Assembly: GCA_965205275.1 (NCBI GenBank)
Contig: OZ242168.1
Span: forward strand, 496,001 to 560,000
Direction of reading: 5' to 3'
Length of the DNA: 64,000 nucleotides
From: WTFY01 sp965205275
GTDB taxonomy: Bacteria > Pseudomonadota > Gammaproteobacteria > UBA4575
A program made the position numbers and the translations under genes. Shown here in pieces: positions 46,278-55,148 of the stretch. The notes below the pieces were generated by a model. The model did no database searches. It saw only the letters and a list, made by a program, of their open reading frames with translations, and was not told where the DNA came from. Each line of letters begins with the position of its first letter. The stretch's first letter is position 1.

Positions 46278-47242
46278 TTTATTCAAAAATAACTGGTACC
46301 GGAAGTTATTTACCCGAGAAGATACTAACAAACAAGGATCTGGAAAAACTGGTAGATACTTCTGACACATGGATTCAGGAAAGAACCGGTATTAGGGAAC
46401 GCCATATTGCTGCCAAGGGTGAAACTACCTGCGACCTTGCGCTGCATGCATCTCTTCGCGCGATTGAAATGGCGGGTAAAGCAAATGCCGACGTTGACCT
46501 GATTATCCTGGCGACCACTACCGCAGACAAGATTTTTCCGGGTACGGCCTGCCTGTTGCAAAAGCGGCTGGACGTTCATGGCTGTCCGGCCTTTGATGTG
46601 CAAGCGGTATGTACAGGTTTCGTGTATGCCTTGGGCATTGCAGACAAGTTTATTCGTGCGGGCGAAGCCAAGTGTGCGTTGGTGGCAGGGTCTGAAACCC
46701 TGTCCCGTATCCTGGACTGGAATGATCGCAGTACCTGTGTATTGTTTGGTGATGGTGCAGGTGCTGTAGTGCTTGAAGCGGCAACAGAGCCCGGGATCAT
46801 GTCCACACATCTGCATGCAGATGGCAGCTATGAGCATCTGTTGCATGTACCCTATGGCATATCGATCGGATATGAACAGCTCAAAGCCGGAGAGGCTTAT
46901 GTGTATATGGAAGGCAATGCTGTTTTCAAGATGGCAGTCAATACGCTGGGCCAGATTGTAGATGAGGCTCTGGAGGCAAACAAAATCAGCAAAAATGACA
47001 TTGACTGGCTGGTTCCTCATCAGGCCAATAGCCGCATCATTGAAGCCACTGCGCGCAAATTGAAGATGCCTATGGAGCGAGTCGTGGTTACTGTAGCCGA
47101 GCATGGCAACACTTCTGCCGCATCCGTACCCCTTGCACTGGATGTTGCCGTGCGCGATGGCAGGATCAGGAAAGGGGAAACATTGATGTTAGAGGCTTTT
47201 GGCGGCGGGTTCACATGGGGTTCTGCGCTGTTGAAATTCTGA
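46274..47242 (+). CDS. fabH: Beta-ketoacyl-ACP synthase III
   Basis: 322 residues. Catalytic Cys113 in VQAVCTGFVYAL, His in VPHQANSRII and Asn in EHGNTSAAS are all present; IQERTGIRERHIA is the usual N-terminal mark. It starts fatty-acid synthesis by joining acetyl-CoA and malonyl-ACP. Unlike in E. coli, fabD-fabG-acpP do not follow; a DNA glycosylase gene does. Confidence 0.96.
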   Translation: MIYSKITGTGSYLPEKILTNKDLEKLVDTSDTWIQERTGIRERHIAAKGETTCDLALHASLRAIEMAGKANADVDLIILATTTADKIFPGTACLLQKRLDVHGCPAFDVQAVCTGFVYALGIADKFIRAGEAKCALVAGSETLSRILDWNDRSTCVLFGDGAGAVVLEAATEPGIMSTHLHADGSYEHLLHVPYGISIGYEQLKAGEAYVYMEGNAVFKMAVNTLGQIVDEALEANKISKNDIDWLVPHQANSRIIEATARKLKMPMERVVVTVAEHGNTSAASVPLALDVAVRDGRIRKGETLMLEAFGGGFTWGSALLKF

Positions 47243-47259
47243 TCAGGTCCGCGTGTCAG

Positions 47260-47910
47260 GTGACTACTGCACACTTACTGACATACAGCGAAGATTGTAC
47301 AAAATGTTTCCGCCTCACAAGCTATCTGGCTTCCAGTAAAAGAAAATACCCGACCTACCGTTGCAAACCGGTGGCTGCATTCGGAGACATGAATGCACGG
47401 CTGCTGATTGTGGGCCTGGCTCCGGGTCTACATGGTGCCAATGCAACCGGCAGGCCTTTTACGGGTGATCATGCGGGCATTCTCCTGTACCGGACGCTTT
47501 ACAAGTTCGGTTTTGCCACACAGCCCGTTTCCAGAAGCAGTGATGATGCCCTGCGACTGAAAAACTGCAGGATAACGAATGCAGTAAAATGCTTGCCGCC
47601 GGCAAATAAACCCACCGCTGAAGAGGTCAGGAACTGCAGTACCTATTTGTGCAATGAGTTGCGTCTGTTGAGTCCGGAAAGCGTAGTACTTGCATTAGGA
47701 AAAATTGCGCATGATGCCGTGTTGCGTGCCTTTAACCTGAGACTGAGCAGATATTCGTTTGGTCATGGCAATTTACATAAACTGGACTGCCAGGTGCACT
47801 TGCTGGACTCATATCACTGCAGCCGCTATAACACACAAACCAAACGGCTTACGCAAAAACAGTTTGAAGCTGTTTTTGCTGAAGCGGCTTCCATATTGAG
47901 GAGTGCATGA
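47260..47910 (+). CDS. Uracil-DNA glycosylase, family 5-like (Fe-S)
   Basis: About 216 residues from GTG 47260; the frame is open to an ATG at 47215 that would overlap fabH. Fe-S cysteines lie in CTKC and in NAVKCLPPANKP followed by a further Cys in RNCSTYL. The active-site block is LLIVGLAPGLHGANATGRPF with TGDHAG. These fit the UdgB/family 5 type, which removes uracil and other deaminated bases. Neighbour uvrC is also DNA repair. Confidence 0.87.
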   Translation: MTTAHLLTYSEDCTKCFRLTSYLASSKRKYPTYRCKPVAAFGDMNARLLIVGLAPGLHGANATGRPFTGDHAGILLYRTLYKFGFATQPVSRSSDDALRLKNCRITNAVKCLPPANKPTAEEVRNCSTYLCNELRLLSPESVVLALGKIAHDAVLRAFNLRLSRYSFGHGNLHKLDCQVHLLDSYHCSRYNTQTKRLTQKQFEAVFAEAASILRSA

Positions 47911-47931
47911 TTTTTTAATGATTCGTATGAG

Positions 47932-49752
47932 ATGAGCCAGTTCGATCACAATCGATTTATACAAACGCTTGCCTTGGGCCCGGGTGTGTATCGTATGCTC
48001 GACCCGCAGGGGAAGCTGCTGTATGTGGGCAAAGCAAAAAACCTGAAAAAGAGAGTAGCGACGTATTTTTCCAAGAACAAACGAAGCCTGCGGATAGCGA
48101 AAATGATTTCCCAGACTGCAGATATTCAAATCACCGTCACCAATACCGAGGCAGAGGCATTGCTGCTGGAAAACAACCTCATTAAGCAACATCGCCCACG
48201 CTATAATATTCTGTTAAAAGATGACAAAAGCTATCCTTATATTTTTATATCTTCCAGACATAAATATCCGCAAATTACATTTTATCGCGGCAATCGTAGC
48301 CGAACAGGAAAATATTTTGGGCCTTACGCCAATGCGGGTGCAGCCAGAAGTGCGCTGAGCCTGTTGCAAAAAGTTTTCAGGGTTCGCCAGTGTGATGATC
48401 ATTTTTTCAGCCACCGCAGCAGACCCTGCCTGCAATATCAAATCGCCCGTTGCACTGCACCTTGCGTAGGATTGATCGATGAGGACAGCTACCACAATGA
48501 CATTGAATCGGCGATTGAGTTCCTGGAAGGAAACAGCCATGCACTGATAGACCGCTATATACACAGCATGGATCAGGCGTCCGATGGCTTGGATTATGAA
48601 AAAGCAGCGCGGTACCGGGACAGGATTGAATTGTTACGCAAGGTTTCAGAACAGCAATATGTGAGTACACAGCAAGGCGATGTCGATATTGCAGCGGTTG
48701 AATTGCAAGGCGAGATGGCCTGTGTCCAGGTGTTTAATATTCGTACAGGGATGAATCTGGGTAATAAAAGTTATTTTCCAAAGCTTCCCGGGGCTACCCG
48801 TGCAGAGAAAATAATTACGGCTTTTCTCGGGCAGTATTATCTGACTCACCACATTCCGGATGAGATCATCATAAGCCACCGGCCCGATGAAGTCAGGCTT
48901 TTGCAAAAAATGCTAGGTAATCAAGCGGGTAAAAAGGTATCGATAGTCTGTTTGCCGCGCAGCAAACGTGCACGATGGCTGGATATTGCCAGGAAGAATG
49001 CCGTTACGGCGCTGCAGAGCAAGATGGCCTCAAAAGCCGGCCTCGTGCAACGCTTTGAAGCGATGCAGGAAGAGCTTGGCCTTGAGTTTTTACCTGCACG
49101 TATTGAGTGTTTTGATGTCAGCCATACAGGAGGAGAGGCCACCGTTGCCTCGTGCGTAGTATTTGGGCAGGAAGGACCGCTTAAAACGGATTATCGTCGT
49201 TTTAACATTCGGGGAATCAAGGCAGGCGACGATTATGCGGCCATGCATCAGGCTTTGACACGACGCTACACAAGGCTTAAAAAAAGTGAAGGCAAGATGC
49301 CGGATATACTTTTGATTGACGGCGGTAAAGGGCAGGTTGCAAAGGCCATGAAAGCACTGAATGAACTGCAGGTAGAAGGGGTCAGTATAATTGGTGTAGC
49401 CAAAGGGGCCGGGAGGCGGGCCGGTTATGAAACACTCTTGTTTGCCGATACTGGAAAGGCCGTCCAGCTTGCCGGGCATTCACTGGCACTGCATTTGATT
49501 CAGCAAATCCGTGATGAAGCACATCGATTTGCAATTACGAGTCACCGAAAACGCCGTACCAAAAACCGGTTTACTTCGCCATTGGAAAATATTATCGGAC
49601 TGGGGCCTAAACGCAGGCAAAATCTGCTGAAGCACTTTGGAGGTATGCGCGGGATTACGGGTGCTGGAGTGGAAGAGCTCGCTAAGGTGCCGGGTGTCAG
49701 CAAGAATCTTGCAGAAGCCATTTATCAGGAAATGCATGGTGCCAGAAATTAA
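47932..49752 (+). CDS. uvrC: Excinuclease ABC subunit C
   Basis: 606 residues. The GIY-YIG nuclease (GPGVYRMLDP, LYVGKAKNLKKRV) is at about 15-95, the UVR helix pair near 200-235 and the RNase H-like nuclease in the middle (IECFDVSHTGGE, LLIDGGKGQV). Two helix-hairpin-helix motifs close the protein (GLGPKRRQNLLKHFGG). It makes both cuts in nucleotide excision repair. Followed by pgsA after 6 bp, the usual gammaproteobacterial pair. Confidence 0.97.
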   Translation: MSQFDHNRFIQTLALGPGVYRMLDPQGKLLYVGKAKNLKKRVATYFSKNKRSLRIAKMISQTADIQITVTNTEAEALLLENNLIKQHRPRYNILLKDDKSYPYIFISSRHKYPQITFYRGNRSRTGKYFGPYANAGAARSALSLLQKVFRVRQCDDHFFSHRSRPCLQYQIARCTAPCVGLIDEDSYHNDIESAIEFLEGNSHALIDRYIHSMDQASDGLDYEKAARYRDRIELLRKVSEQQYVSTQQGDVDIAAVELQGEMACVQVFNIRTGMNLGNKSYFPKLPGATRAEKIITAFLGQYYLTHHIPDEIIISHRPDEVRLLQKMLGNQAGKKVSIVCLPRSKRARWLDIARKNAVTALQSKMASKAGLVQRFEAMQEELGLEFLPARIECFDVSHTGGEATVASCVVFGQEGPLKTDYRRFNIRGIKAGDDYAAMHQALTRRYTRLKKSEGKMPDILLIDGGKGQVAKAMKALNELQVEGVSIIGVAKGAGRRAGYETLLFADTGKAVQLAGHSLALHLIQQIRDEAHRFAITSHRKRRTKNRFTSPLENIIGLGPKRRQNLLKHFGGMRGITGAGVEELAKVPGVSKNLAEAIYQEMHGARN

Positions 49753-49758
49753 ACTGAT

Positions 49759-50316
49759 ATGATATGTAATGTTCCCAACATACTGACCTTCATAAGAATT
49801 CTAATAACACCCCTATTGGTAGGGGTCTATTATTTTTCACCCGACCGCTGGGGCATGCCGGTGGCGGCTTTGTTGTTTGGTCTTGCATCGTTGACGGACT
49901 GGCTGGACGGGTACCTGGCGCGTAAATTAAATCAAGTCTCGAAGCTGGGGGCGTTTTTGGACCCGATTGCTGATAAACTGATTGTTGTCACAGTGCTGGT
50001 AGTCATTGTCGGTGAATATGGGCAATTGCTCATACTGGTCCCGGCACTGATCATTATTACCCGGGAGATTGTGGTCTCGGGTCTGCGGGAATGGATGTCT
50101 GAGCTGGGCCGCCGAGGGTCTGTTGCAGTTTCGATACTTGGCAAGCTCAAAACTGCAGCACAAATGGTGGCACTGCTTTTAATACTCTATTATTATCCAA
50201 TATTCGGTGTGCCCGTGTTCGAAATCGGAGTGTGGTTATTATACGTTGCGGCGGCACTTACGCTTTGGTCAATGATGATCTATATTAGCCGTGCCATCAA
50301 ATCGAAAAAAGATTAA
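49759..50316 (+). CDS. pgsA: CDP-diacylglycerol--glycerol-3-phosphate 3-phosphatidyltransferase
   Basis: 185 residues, several membrane helices. The CDP-alcohol phosphatidyltransferase motif D-x2-D-G-x2-A-R-x8-G-x3-D-x3-D is complete as DWLDGYLARK ... GAFLDPIADK. It makes phosphatidylglycerophosphate, precursor of PG and cardiolipin. A tRNA-Gly gene follows 60 bp later, also a common arrangement. Confidence 0.95.
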   Translation: MICNVPNILTFIRILITPLLVGVYYFSPDRWGMPVAALLFGLASLTDWLDGYLARKLNQVSKLGAFLDPIADKLIVVTVLVVIVGEYGQLLILVPALIIITREIVVSGLREWMSELGRRGSVAVSILGKLKTAAQMVALLLILYYYPIFGVPVFEIGVWLLYVAAALTLWSMMIYISRAIKSKKD

Positions 50317-50376
50317 ACGGCATATTGTTGTCGATTGGATCATGCCTGCTGATCAGTAGATGGGTGTTCAGTTTTT

Positions 50377-50452
50377 GCGGGAATAGCTCAGTTGGTAGAG
50401 CGCAACCTTGCCAAGGTTGAGGTCGCGAGTTCGAGCCTCGTTTCCCGCTCCA
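50377..50452 (+). tRNA. tRNA-Gly (anticodon GCC)
   Basis: A 76 nt cloverleaf with encoded CCA. The acceptor GCGGGAA pairs with TTCCCGC, the anticodon loop TTGCCAA has GCC at 50410-50412 and the T loop is GTTCGAGCC. Downstream the sequence turns AT-rich and accessory after one more core-like gene. Confidence 0.97.
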
Positions 50453-50499
50453 TCCTGTTTCTCTTCTTGATGGTTTTATCGTTTGGGTTTGTGAAGGTA

Positions 50500-51165
50500 A
50501 TGAATCGATTCGAACTGGTCCTGTTTGATTGCGATGGCGTTCTGGTTGACAGTGAGCGAATCACTGCCGAAGCCTTCGGAAAGGTATTGGAAGAGGAGTG
50601 CGGATTATCGCTTGGCATGGACAACTTGCTAGAGACATTTTTGGGAAAATCTTCCAGACAGTCTCTGCAAATAATAGAGCAGATGATGGGGTGCAAGCCG
50701 CCTTCTCATCTGGAAGCCCGTTATCAAAGCGTTATTACTGCTGCTTTAAAGGAATCGGTTACCGCCGTAAACGGCATTAAACAAGCGTTGGCAGGTATTT
50801 CGATTCCGTGCTGTGTGGCATCGGGCGGGTCATATGAAAAAATGCGTACTACTTTGGGTAAAACAGATTTGCTCGAAGTATTTGAAGGCAAGCTGTATAG
50901 CTCGTCTGATGTTGCTCGCGGGAAACCTTATCCGGATATTTTTCTCCATGCGGCTCAGGACATGGGATGTGTCGAGCCTGGTAAATGCCTTGTCATTGAA
51001 GACAGTCCTCTGGGTGTCGAGGGCGGTATTGCGGCAGGGATGATCGTATTTGGTTATGCCGGGCTTGTAAAAAAGGAATGGCTTATCGCATCAGGGGCTC
51101 ATCGTGTTTTCAAGGAAATGGAGAACTTGCCGGGCGAGATCATGGCTTATGAGTGGGACTCTTAA
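50500..51165 (+). CDS. HAD-superfamily hydrolase (subfamily IA, YieH-like)
   Basis: About 221 residues from MNRFELVLFDCDGVLVDSE (ATG 50500). Motif I DxD is at Asp10/Asp12, motif II in CCVASGGS, Lys and motif III around RGKPYPDIF and VIEDSPLGVEGG. It resembles beta-phosphoglucomutase/6-phosphogluconate phosphatase types; the substrate is not known. The reading frame overlaps the tRNA upstream, which is why the internal ATG is chosen. Confidence 0.86.
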   Translation: MNRFELVLFDCDGVLVDSERITAEAFGKVLEEECGLSLGMDNLLETFLGKSSRQSLQIIEQMMGCKPPSHLEARYQSVITAALKESVTAVNGIKQALAGISIPCCVASGGSYEKMRTTLGKTDLLEVFEGKLYSSSDVARGKPYPDIFLHAAQDMGCVEPGKCLVIEDSPLGVEGGIAAGMIVFGYAGLVKKEWLIASGAHRVFKEMENLPGEIMAYEWDS

Positions 51166-51615
51166 GTGGCAAGATGATTGGCTTAACCAAAGCAGAACAG
51201 GCCCATTCCACGCATTGGTTCTGGACTTACAATAACGATAAGCTAAGCTGCATGGCCCTTGGAGAATTAACGCTGCAACAACAATCAGCCTCTACTTTTT
51301 GCGAACGCTAAAATAGAGGGACTATGCCAATGGACTCATAACTGACTTCGATTCCTTGCTCTGCCAACAAATCTTCTATATCTCGATGACCTGCATTGAA
51401 TCAATAGTAAAGCCAGACGGCATGTTGAATAATTTCAGGAGGAAATCGGTGACGTTATATGAGCTTATTGATGTATTCATCTAGACATTTTTGCCCAGGT
51501 CCACTTAACTTGTCAGTACCTGTTATCGTAATTACACAAATCGAGACAAATTGATTTTATCGGTATCAGCTTATACATTACTAACAGCCAAATTCACTAT
51601 GGTATTGATAATACT
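51166..51615. other. Intergenic boundary region before the AT-rich island
   Basis: About 450 bp. Apart from an IS6-type transposase remnant (51321-51480, minus) no gene is visible. It marks the change from core-like to AT-rich DNA. The promoter of the disulfide oxidoreductase must lie at its right end. Confidence 0.6.
51321..51480 (-). pseudogene. IS6-family transposase N-terminal remnant
   Basis: The minus strand from 51480 reads MNTSISSY, then after a 1-base slip RHRFPPEIIQHAVWLYY, an in-frame TGA, and FNAGHRDIEDLLAEQGIEV followed by SYESIGIV. This is the N-terminus of IS6-family transposases (Arg replaced by stop after YY). Only about 52 codons remain. Confidence 0.75.
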
Positions 51616-53034
51616 ATGAGTAGATCTGCTGATTTAGAAAGTATTTTACCATTAGATGTGGACATCTATGACATAGTAATAATAGGTGCGGGGTCTGCCG
51701 GAATATCAGCCGCCAAACAATTACAAAAAACTAATTATAAATACTTGCTAGTTGAGCATGGTGAAGGCGGAACAACATGTGCACAAACAGGGTGCATGCC
51801 TTCAAAAGCGTTGATTGAAATTTCAAAGCGATTGCATCAGTGTAAAAGTTTGATCAACGATGAGATTATTAATTCTGTAGATATAAAAGTCGATACAAGC
51901 AATGTGCTGAAAAAAGTGCGTCACTTGAGGGATCACTTTGTTGAAAAAGCTAAATCAAATAGTGTAAAACATCCTCTACTAAGAGGGCATGCAGAATTTG
52001 TAGATGCCAATACAATTGATGTGGATGGACGTAAAATTTATGCAAAGAGCTTTATATTAGCTTGTGGTTCCCGGCCTCGTATATTAAAAGAATTTGAGAA
52101 GGTCCAATCAAAAATATTAACTACCGATAATATTTTTGAGCTAGAAGTATTGCCAAGTAGTATAGCAATTATAGGAATAGGTGTTATTGGTATAGAGCTA
52201 ATGCAAGCATTTTTACGGTTAGGGGTAAAGATTCAAATATTTGAAGAATATAATTCAATAGCAGGAATACAAGATGAAAAAGTATTACGGTACGCAGTCA
52301 AAATTCTACAACAAAAATTTCCAATTAATTTTAATACAAAAATTAATAATATTATTGAAAATGAAAGCACGTTTACAATTGAATGGAGTGAAGCGTGTGC
52401 AACCGTAGATCAAGTATTATTGTGTGTAGGTAGGGAATCAAACCTTGATCAATTAAAATTAGAACGATTGGGGATAGATATATCTAAAGGTATCGGAAAT
52501 ATTTATAACCCGAATACGTTGCAAGTAGGGGACTTCCCATTATATGTCGCTGGGGATGCTAGCTCACAGAATATGGTAGTTCACGAAGCCTCTGAAGAGG
52601 CAAGAATAGCAATATATAATGCAACACATATTAGAAAGAAAACATTAAATAAACCACTTCTACATATAGTTTTTACAGACCCGCCAATTGCAAGAATAGG
52701 CTCCACTCTGAAAGATTTGTCAGATAACAATTATATTGTTGGAGAGTTTGATTTTTCAACACAAGGGCGCGCCCTGATTATGGGCCAGAATGATGGCATA
52801 GTACGTATATATGTGCATCCCGGTAATAACTGCATTTTAGGAGCAGAGATGATAGCTCCGGGTGCAGATAATTTTGCACACATACTAATGTTAGCAATAC
52901 AGCACAAACTTACTATACAAGATTTGTTACAGTTGCCAGTTTATCATCCTGTGCTAGAGGAAGGACTACGTTTAGCGTTAGTAGATGCAAATAAAAAACT
53001 AAAAATAAAAGGAAATTGTTTAGTGTTAAGTTAA
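51616..53034 (+). CDS. FAD-dependent pyridine-nucleotide disulfide oxidoreductase
   Basis: 472 residues. FAD motif GAGSAG at 24-29; redox disulfide CAQTGC at Cys55/Cys60 followed by MPSK; a second dinucleotide motif IGIGVIGIE near 180-190; C-terminal His444/Glu449 dyad in YHPVLEEG. This is the dihydrolipoamide dehydrogenase/glutathione reductase fold; the CxxxxC-MPSK form is common in uncharacterised 'Lpd' proteins. No lipoyl complex genes are near. Because a coenzyme M operon lies 2 kb downstream, reduction of a coenzyme M disulfide or related thiol is an attractive guess. The intact His/Glu pair argues against a 2-ketopropyl-CoM carboxylase. AT-rich, start without strong SD. Confidence 0.85.
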   Translation: MSRSADLESILPLDVDIYDIVIIGAGSAGISAAKQLQKTNYKYLLVEHGEGGTTCAQTGCMPSKALIEISKRLHQCKSLINDEIINSVDIKVDTSNVLKKVRHLRDHFVEKAKSNSVKHPLLRGHAEFVDANTIDVDGRKIYAKSFILACGSRPRILKEFEKVQSKILTTDNIFELEVLPSSIAIIGIGVIGIELMQAFLRLGVKIQIFEEYNSIAGIQDEKVLRYAVKILQQKFPINFNTKINNIIENESTFTIEWSEACATVDQVLLCVGRESNLDQLKLERLGIDISKGIGNIYNPNTLQVGDFPLYVAGDASSQNMVVHEASEEARIAIYNATHIRKKTLNKPLLHIVFTDPPIARIGSTLKDLSDNNYIVGEFDFSTQGRALIMGQNDGIVRIYVHPGNNCILGAEMIAPGADNFAHILMLAIQHKLTIQDLLQLPVYHPVLEEGLRLALVDANKKLKIKGNCLVLS

Positions 53035-53036
53035 TA

Positions 53037-53518
53037 CTACATAAACAGTATTAGACCTATTTTACAAATAACTTTCTCCCCTTTAATGGGAACAAACACA
53101 ACGCCATTGCTATTCGAGCGCGAGGGCATGATCGATAGGCCCATTCCAACGCCGACCATCGAGAGTACTGGCAAGTCACCTTCTGCCCAGAACACAGACC
53201 TCGGGTTAATATTCAATTGTTCAAATTTTTGATGCATGTCATCCCTTCGATCACAATTAATTCGTTCTATAAATGGTTTGTTATTCAGCACTGTTAGATC
53301 TAGATATTTCTTTTTTGCTAGTGGGTTGTTTTTACTGATCGCAATCATTGATTCCTCTTCAAACAATAACTTGCTTTTGAACGTATAGTTATCATTGGTA
53401 ATCTGTAATACACGCAGACAGTAATTCGTGCTCCAGTTTTTTACGTATTCGTTCGTCGTCCTCGTCATTTACTTCTAATATTACCGCAGGGTATTTTCTC
53501 GATATTGTTGGATTGCGG
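53037..53518 (-). pseudogene. LysR-type regulator, C-terminal part only, frameshifted
   Basis: Reading minus from the IS edge: NPTISRKYPAVILEVNDEDD, RIRKKLEHELLSACITD, then a frame change near 53395, and ITNDNYTFKSKLLFEEESMI, AISKNNPLAKKKYLDLTVL, LPVLSMVGVGMGLSIMPS. This is the effector-binding domain of a LysR regulator. The DNA-binding N-terminus is missing, cut off by the IS407-type element, and the frame is broken. It may once have controlled the disulfide oxidoreductase or the coenzyme M operon. Confidence 0.78.
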
Positions 53519-53656
53519 TGATCTTTCCCCTGAATTAGATCCATTCCTGGTGAGGGAAAAATTATCATATCATGCTGCTTGTTGTGCTGATCTTTCCCCT
53601 GAATTAGATCCATTCCTGGTGAGGGAAAAATTATCATATCATGCTGCTTGTTGTGC
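53519..53656. repeat. Tandem 69 bp duplication of an IS end
   Basis: Two identical 69 bp units, 53519-53587 and 53588-53656, each starting TGATCTTTCCCCTGAATTAG and ending GCTGCTTGTTGTGC. The unit is the right terminus of the IS407-type element; the second belongs to the complete copy, the first is an extra end. Confidence 0.95.
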
Positions 53657-54415
53657 GAATACAGCCGGTGGTACGTAGCCAAGTGAGCTGTGTGGTCGTA
53701 TATAGTTATAGTGGCGTCGCCAGTCATTGATGATGCATCGTGCATCAGGCAGATTGCGAAACCAATGTTGATTGAGACAGGTATCTCGAAAGCGGGCATT
53801 GAACGATTCCACGAACGCATTCTGAGTGGGTTTGCCCGGTTGAATAAAATGCAGTTTCACACCGCTTTGTTGTGACCAGAAGAACATCGCCTTGCTGGTC
53901 AGTTCGCTACCGTTGTCGCACACAATAGTTTTTGGTAAGGAACGAAGCGTTCCGATCTCTTCCAGAAACCCTGCCAATCGAAGACCGGATATTGAGGTAT
54001 CTACAATCTGTCCAATACATTCCCGGCTGTAGTCATCGATGATGTTTAACACCCGAAAGCGCCGACTTGAAGCCAACTGGTCAGAGACAAAGTCGAGTGA
54101 CCAACGTTGCCCCGGCCCATCCGGTATCATCATTGGTATCCTGGGACGTATCAGCTTCTTCCGTCGTCGTGTTCTCACCTGTAGATTCGCCTCACAATAC
54201 AGTCGGTAGGTGCGCTTGCGATTGATAACCAGACCTTCCGCTGCCAATAGTCCATGCAGTATCAGGTAGCCATAACGCGGATACTGCGTGGCCAGCTCTT
54301 TCAGTCGTTGGCACAGGACTTTATCGTGCTTAGGTCTCGGTCGATACTGCATGACTGAGCGAGATAAGCCCACCAATCGACACGCCCGCCGCTGACTGGC
54401 AAGGTTGGCCGTCAC
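53639..54415 (-). CDS. IS3-family OrfB transposase, copy 3
   Basis: 258 residues, same protein as in copies 1 and 2; DDE core intact. Confidence 0.92.
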   Translation of the reverse strand: MTANLASQRRACRLVGLSRSVMQYRPRPKHDKVLCQRLKELATQYPRYGYLILHGLLAAEGLVINRKRTYRLYCEANLQVRTRRRKKLIRPRIPMMIPDGPGQRWSLDFVSDQLASSRRFRVLNIIDDYSRECIGQIVDTSISGLRLAGFLEEIGTLRSLPKTIVCDNGSELTSKAMFFWSQQSGVKLHFIQPGKPTQNAFVESFNARFRDTCLNQHWFRNLPDARCIINDWRRHYNYIRPHSSLGYVPPAVFAQQAA

Positions 54416-54450
54416 CAGATGCTCAACACCCCGGCGACGGGCAGCGGGCG

Positions 54451-54717
54451 TTAAAATTTTTTTCCGACCAGTTCCTTTAATGCCGCATTATCCAGCATCG
54501 TATCCGCCAGTAGACGTTTGAGTTTAGTGTTCTCGCTCTCCAGTTCCTTCAGGCGTTTGGCCTCAGAGACTTCCATACCAGCGTACTTCGACTTCCAGCG
54601 GTAGACGCTCTGTTCACTTACATTGTGCTTACGTACCAGGTCTGGCATTTTGGCGCCGGCCTCATGCTCTTTCAGGATCGAAATGATCTGCTCGTCGGTA
54701 AATCGTTTGCCTTTCAT
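54451..54717 (-). CDS. IS3-family OrfA, copy 3
   Basis: 88 residues; one difference from the other copies (SEQSVYRW instead of SEQSIYRW). Confidence 0.92.
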   Translation of the reverse strand: MKGKRFTDEQIISILKEHEAGAKMPDLVRKHNVSEQSVYRWKSKYAGMEVSEAKRLKELESENTKLKRLLADTMLDNAALKELVGKKF

Positions 54718-54791
54718 CTTGGGACCTCCTAAGGTTCAAATTATAGGAAAATCCCTCACATAAAGTGGATCGGGTTACGGGGGAAAGATCA

Positions 54792-55148
54792 CAGAGCTAG
54801 TAAGTATTTGATTTAATGAAAGTTCACTTATTGATAATTCCAGTAGATCTGTATTAATAAATTCACTTATCGATTTTATCAATACCTGTGTATTATCAGA
54901 TTTTGCTTGAGGGTTTTTAGGTATACCTATTATTATCTAGTGGCAAGCAATCCATAACCAAATGAACCCTTATTGATTAATCAAGCAGTTATTACTTAAT
55001 TTTTGTTTTTTGCTATGGGTAAAGTGTCAAAAATTCTTTATTAAGGGCCAATGAGGTTGATTCGATACTAGAATTAGAACCTGTAGATGTCACGTAAATA
55101 TTTTTCGAATAAATAATAATCTAGGGTAATGTCAGGAGGAACCAATCA
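54792..55148. other. Upstream region of the coenzyme M operon
   Basis: About 357 bp, very AT-rich. It holds the promoter and leader of the operon; a strong Shine-Dalgarno AGGAGG is at 55134-55139. On the minus strand a frame without start (about 54792-54930, containing KSISEFINTDLLELSISELS) runs into the IS and could be the tail of a cut gene; I do not recognise it. Confidence 0.5.

Larger units (their letters stand above)
53588..54791 (-). mobile_element. IS3-family (IS407-type) element, copy 3
   Basis: 1204 bp with both inverted repeats. Unlike copies 1 and 2 no 4 bp duplication is seen: flanks are GTGC (or GCGG outside the extra 69 bp) on the left and CAGA on the right. This suggests rearrangement or deletion after insertion. 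It separates the LysR fragment from the coenzyme M operon. Confidence 0.92.

Noticed and set aside
46325..47104. 259-codon minus-strand ORF inside fabH
   Set aside because: Antisense to an intact fabH with all catalytic residues; Cys/His-rich shadow translation.
51616..53034. 2-ketopropyl-coenzyme M oxidoreductase/carboxylase (XecC) as the call for the FAD enzyme
   Set aside because: It keeps the His444/Glu449 pair of ordinary disulfide reductases, whereas the carboxylase has replaced it; the CAQTGC-MPSK motif is that of a widespread Lpd-like group.
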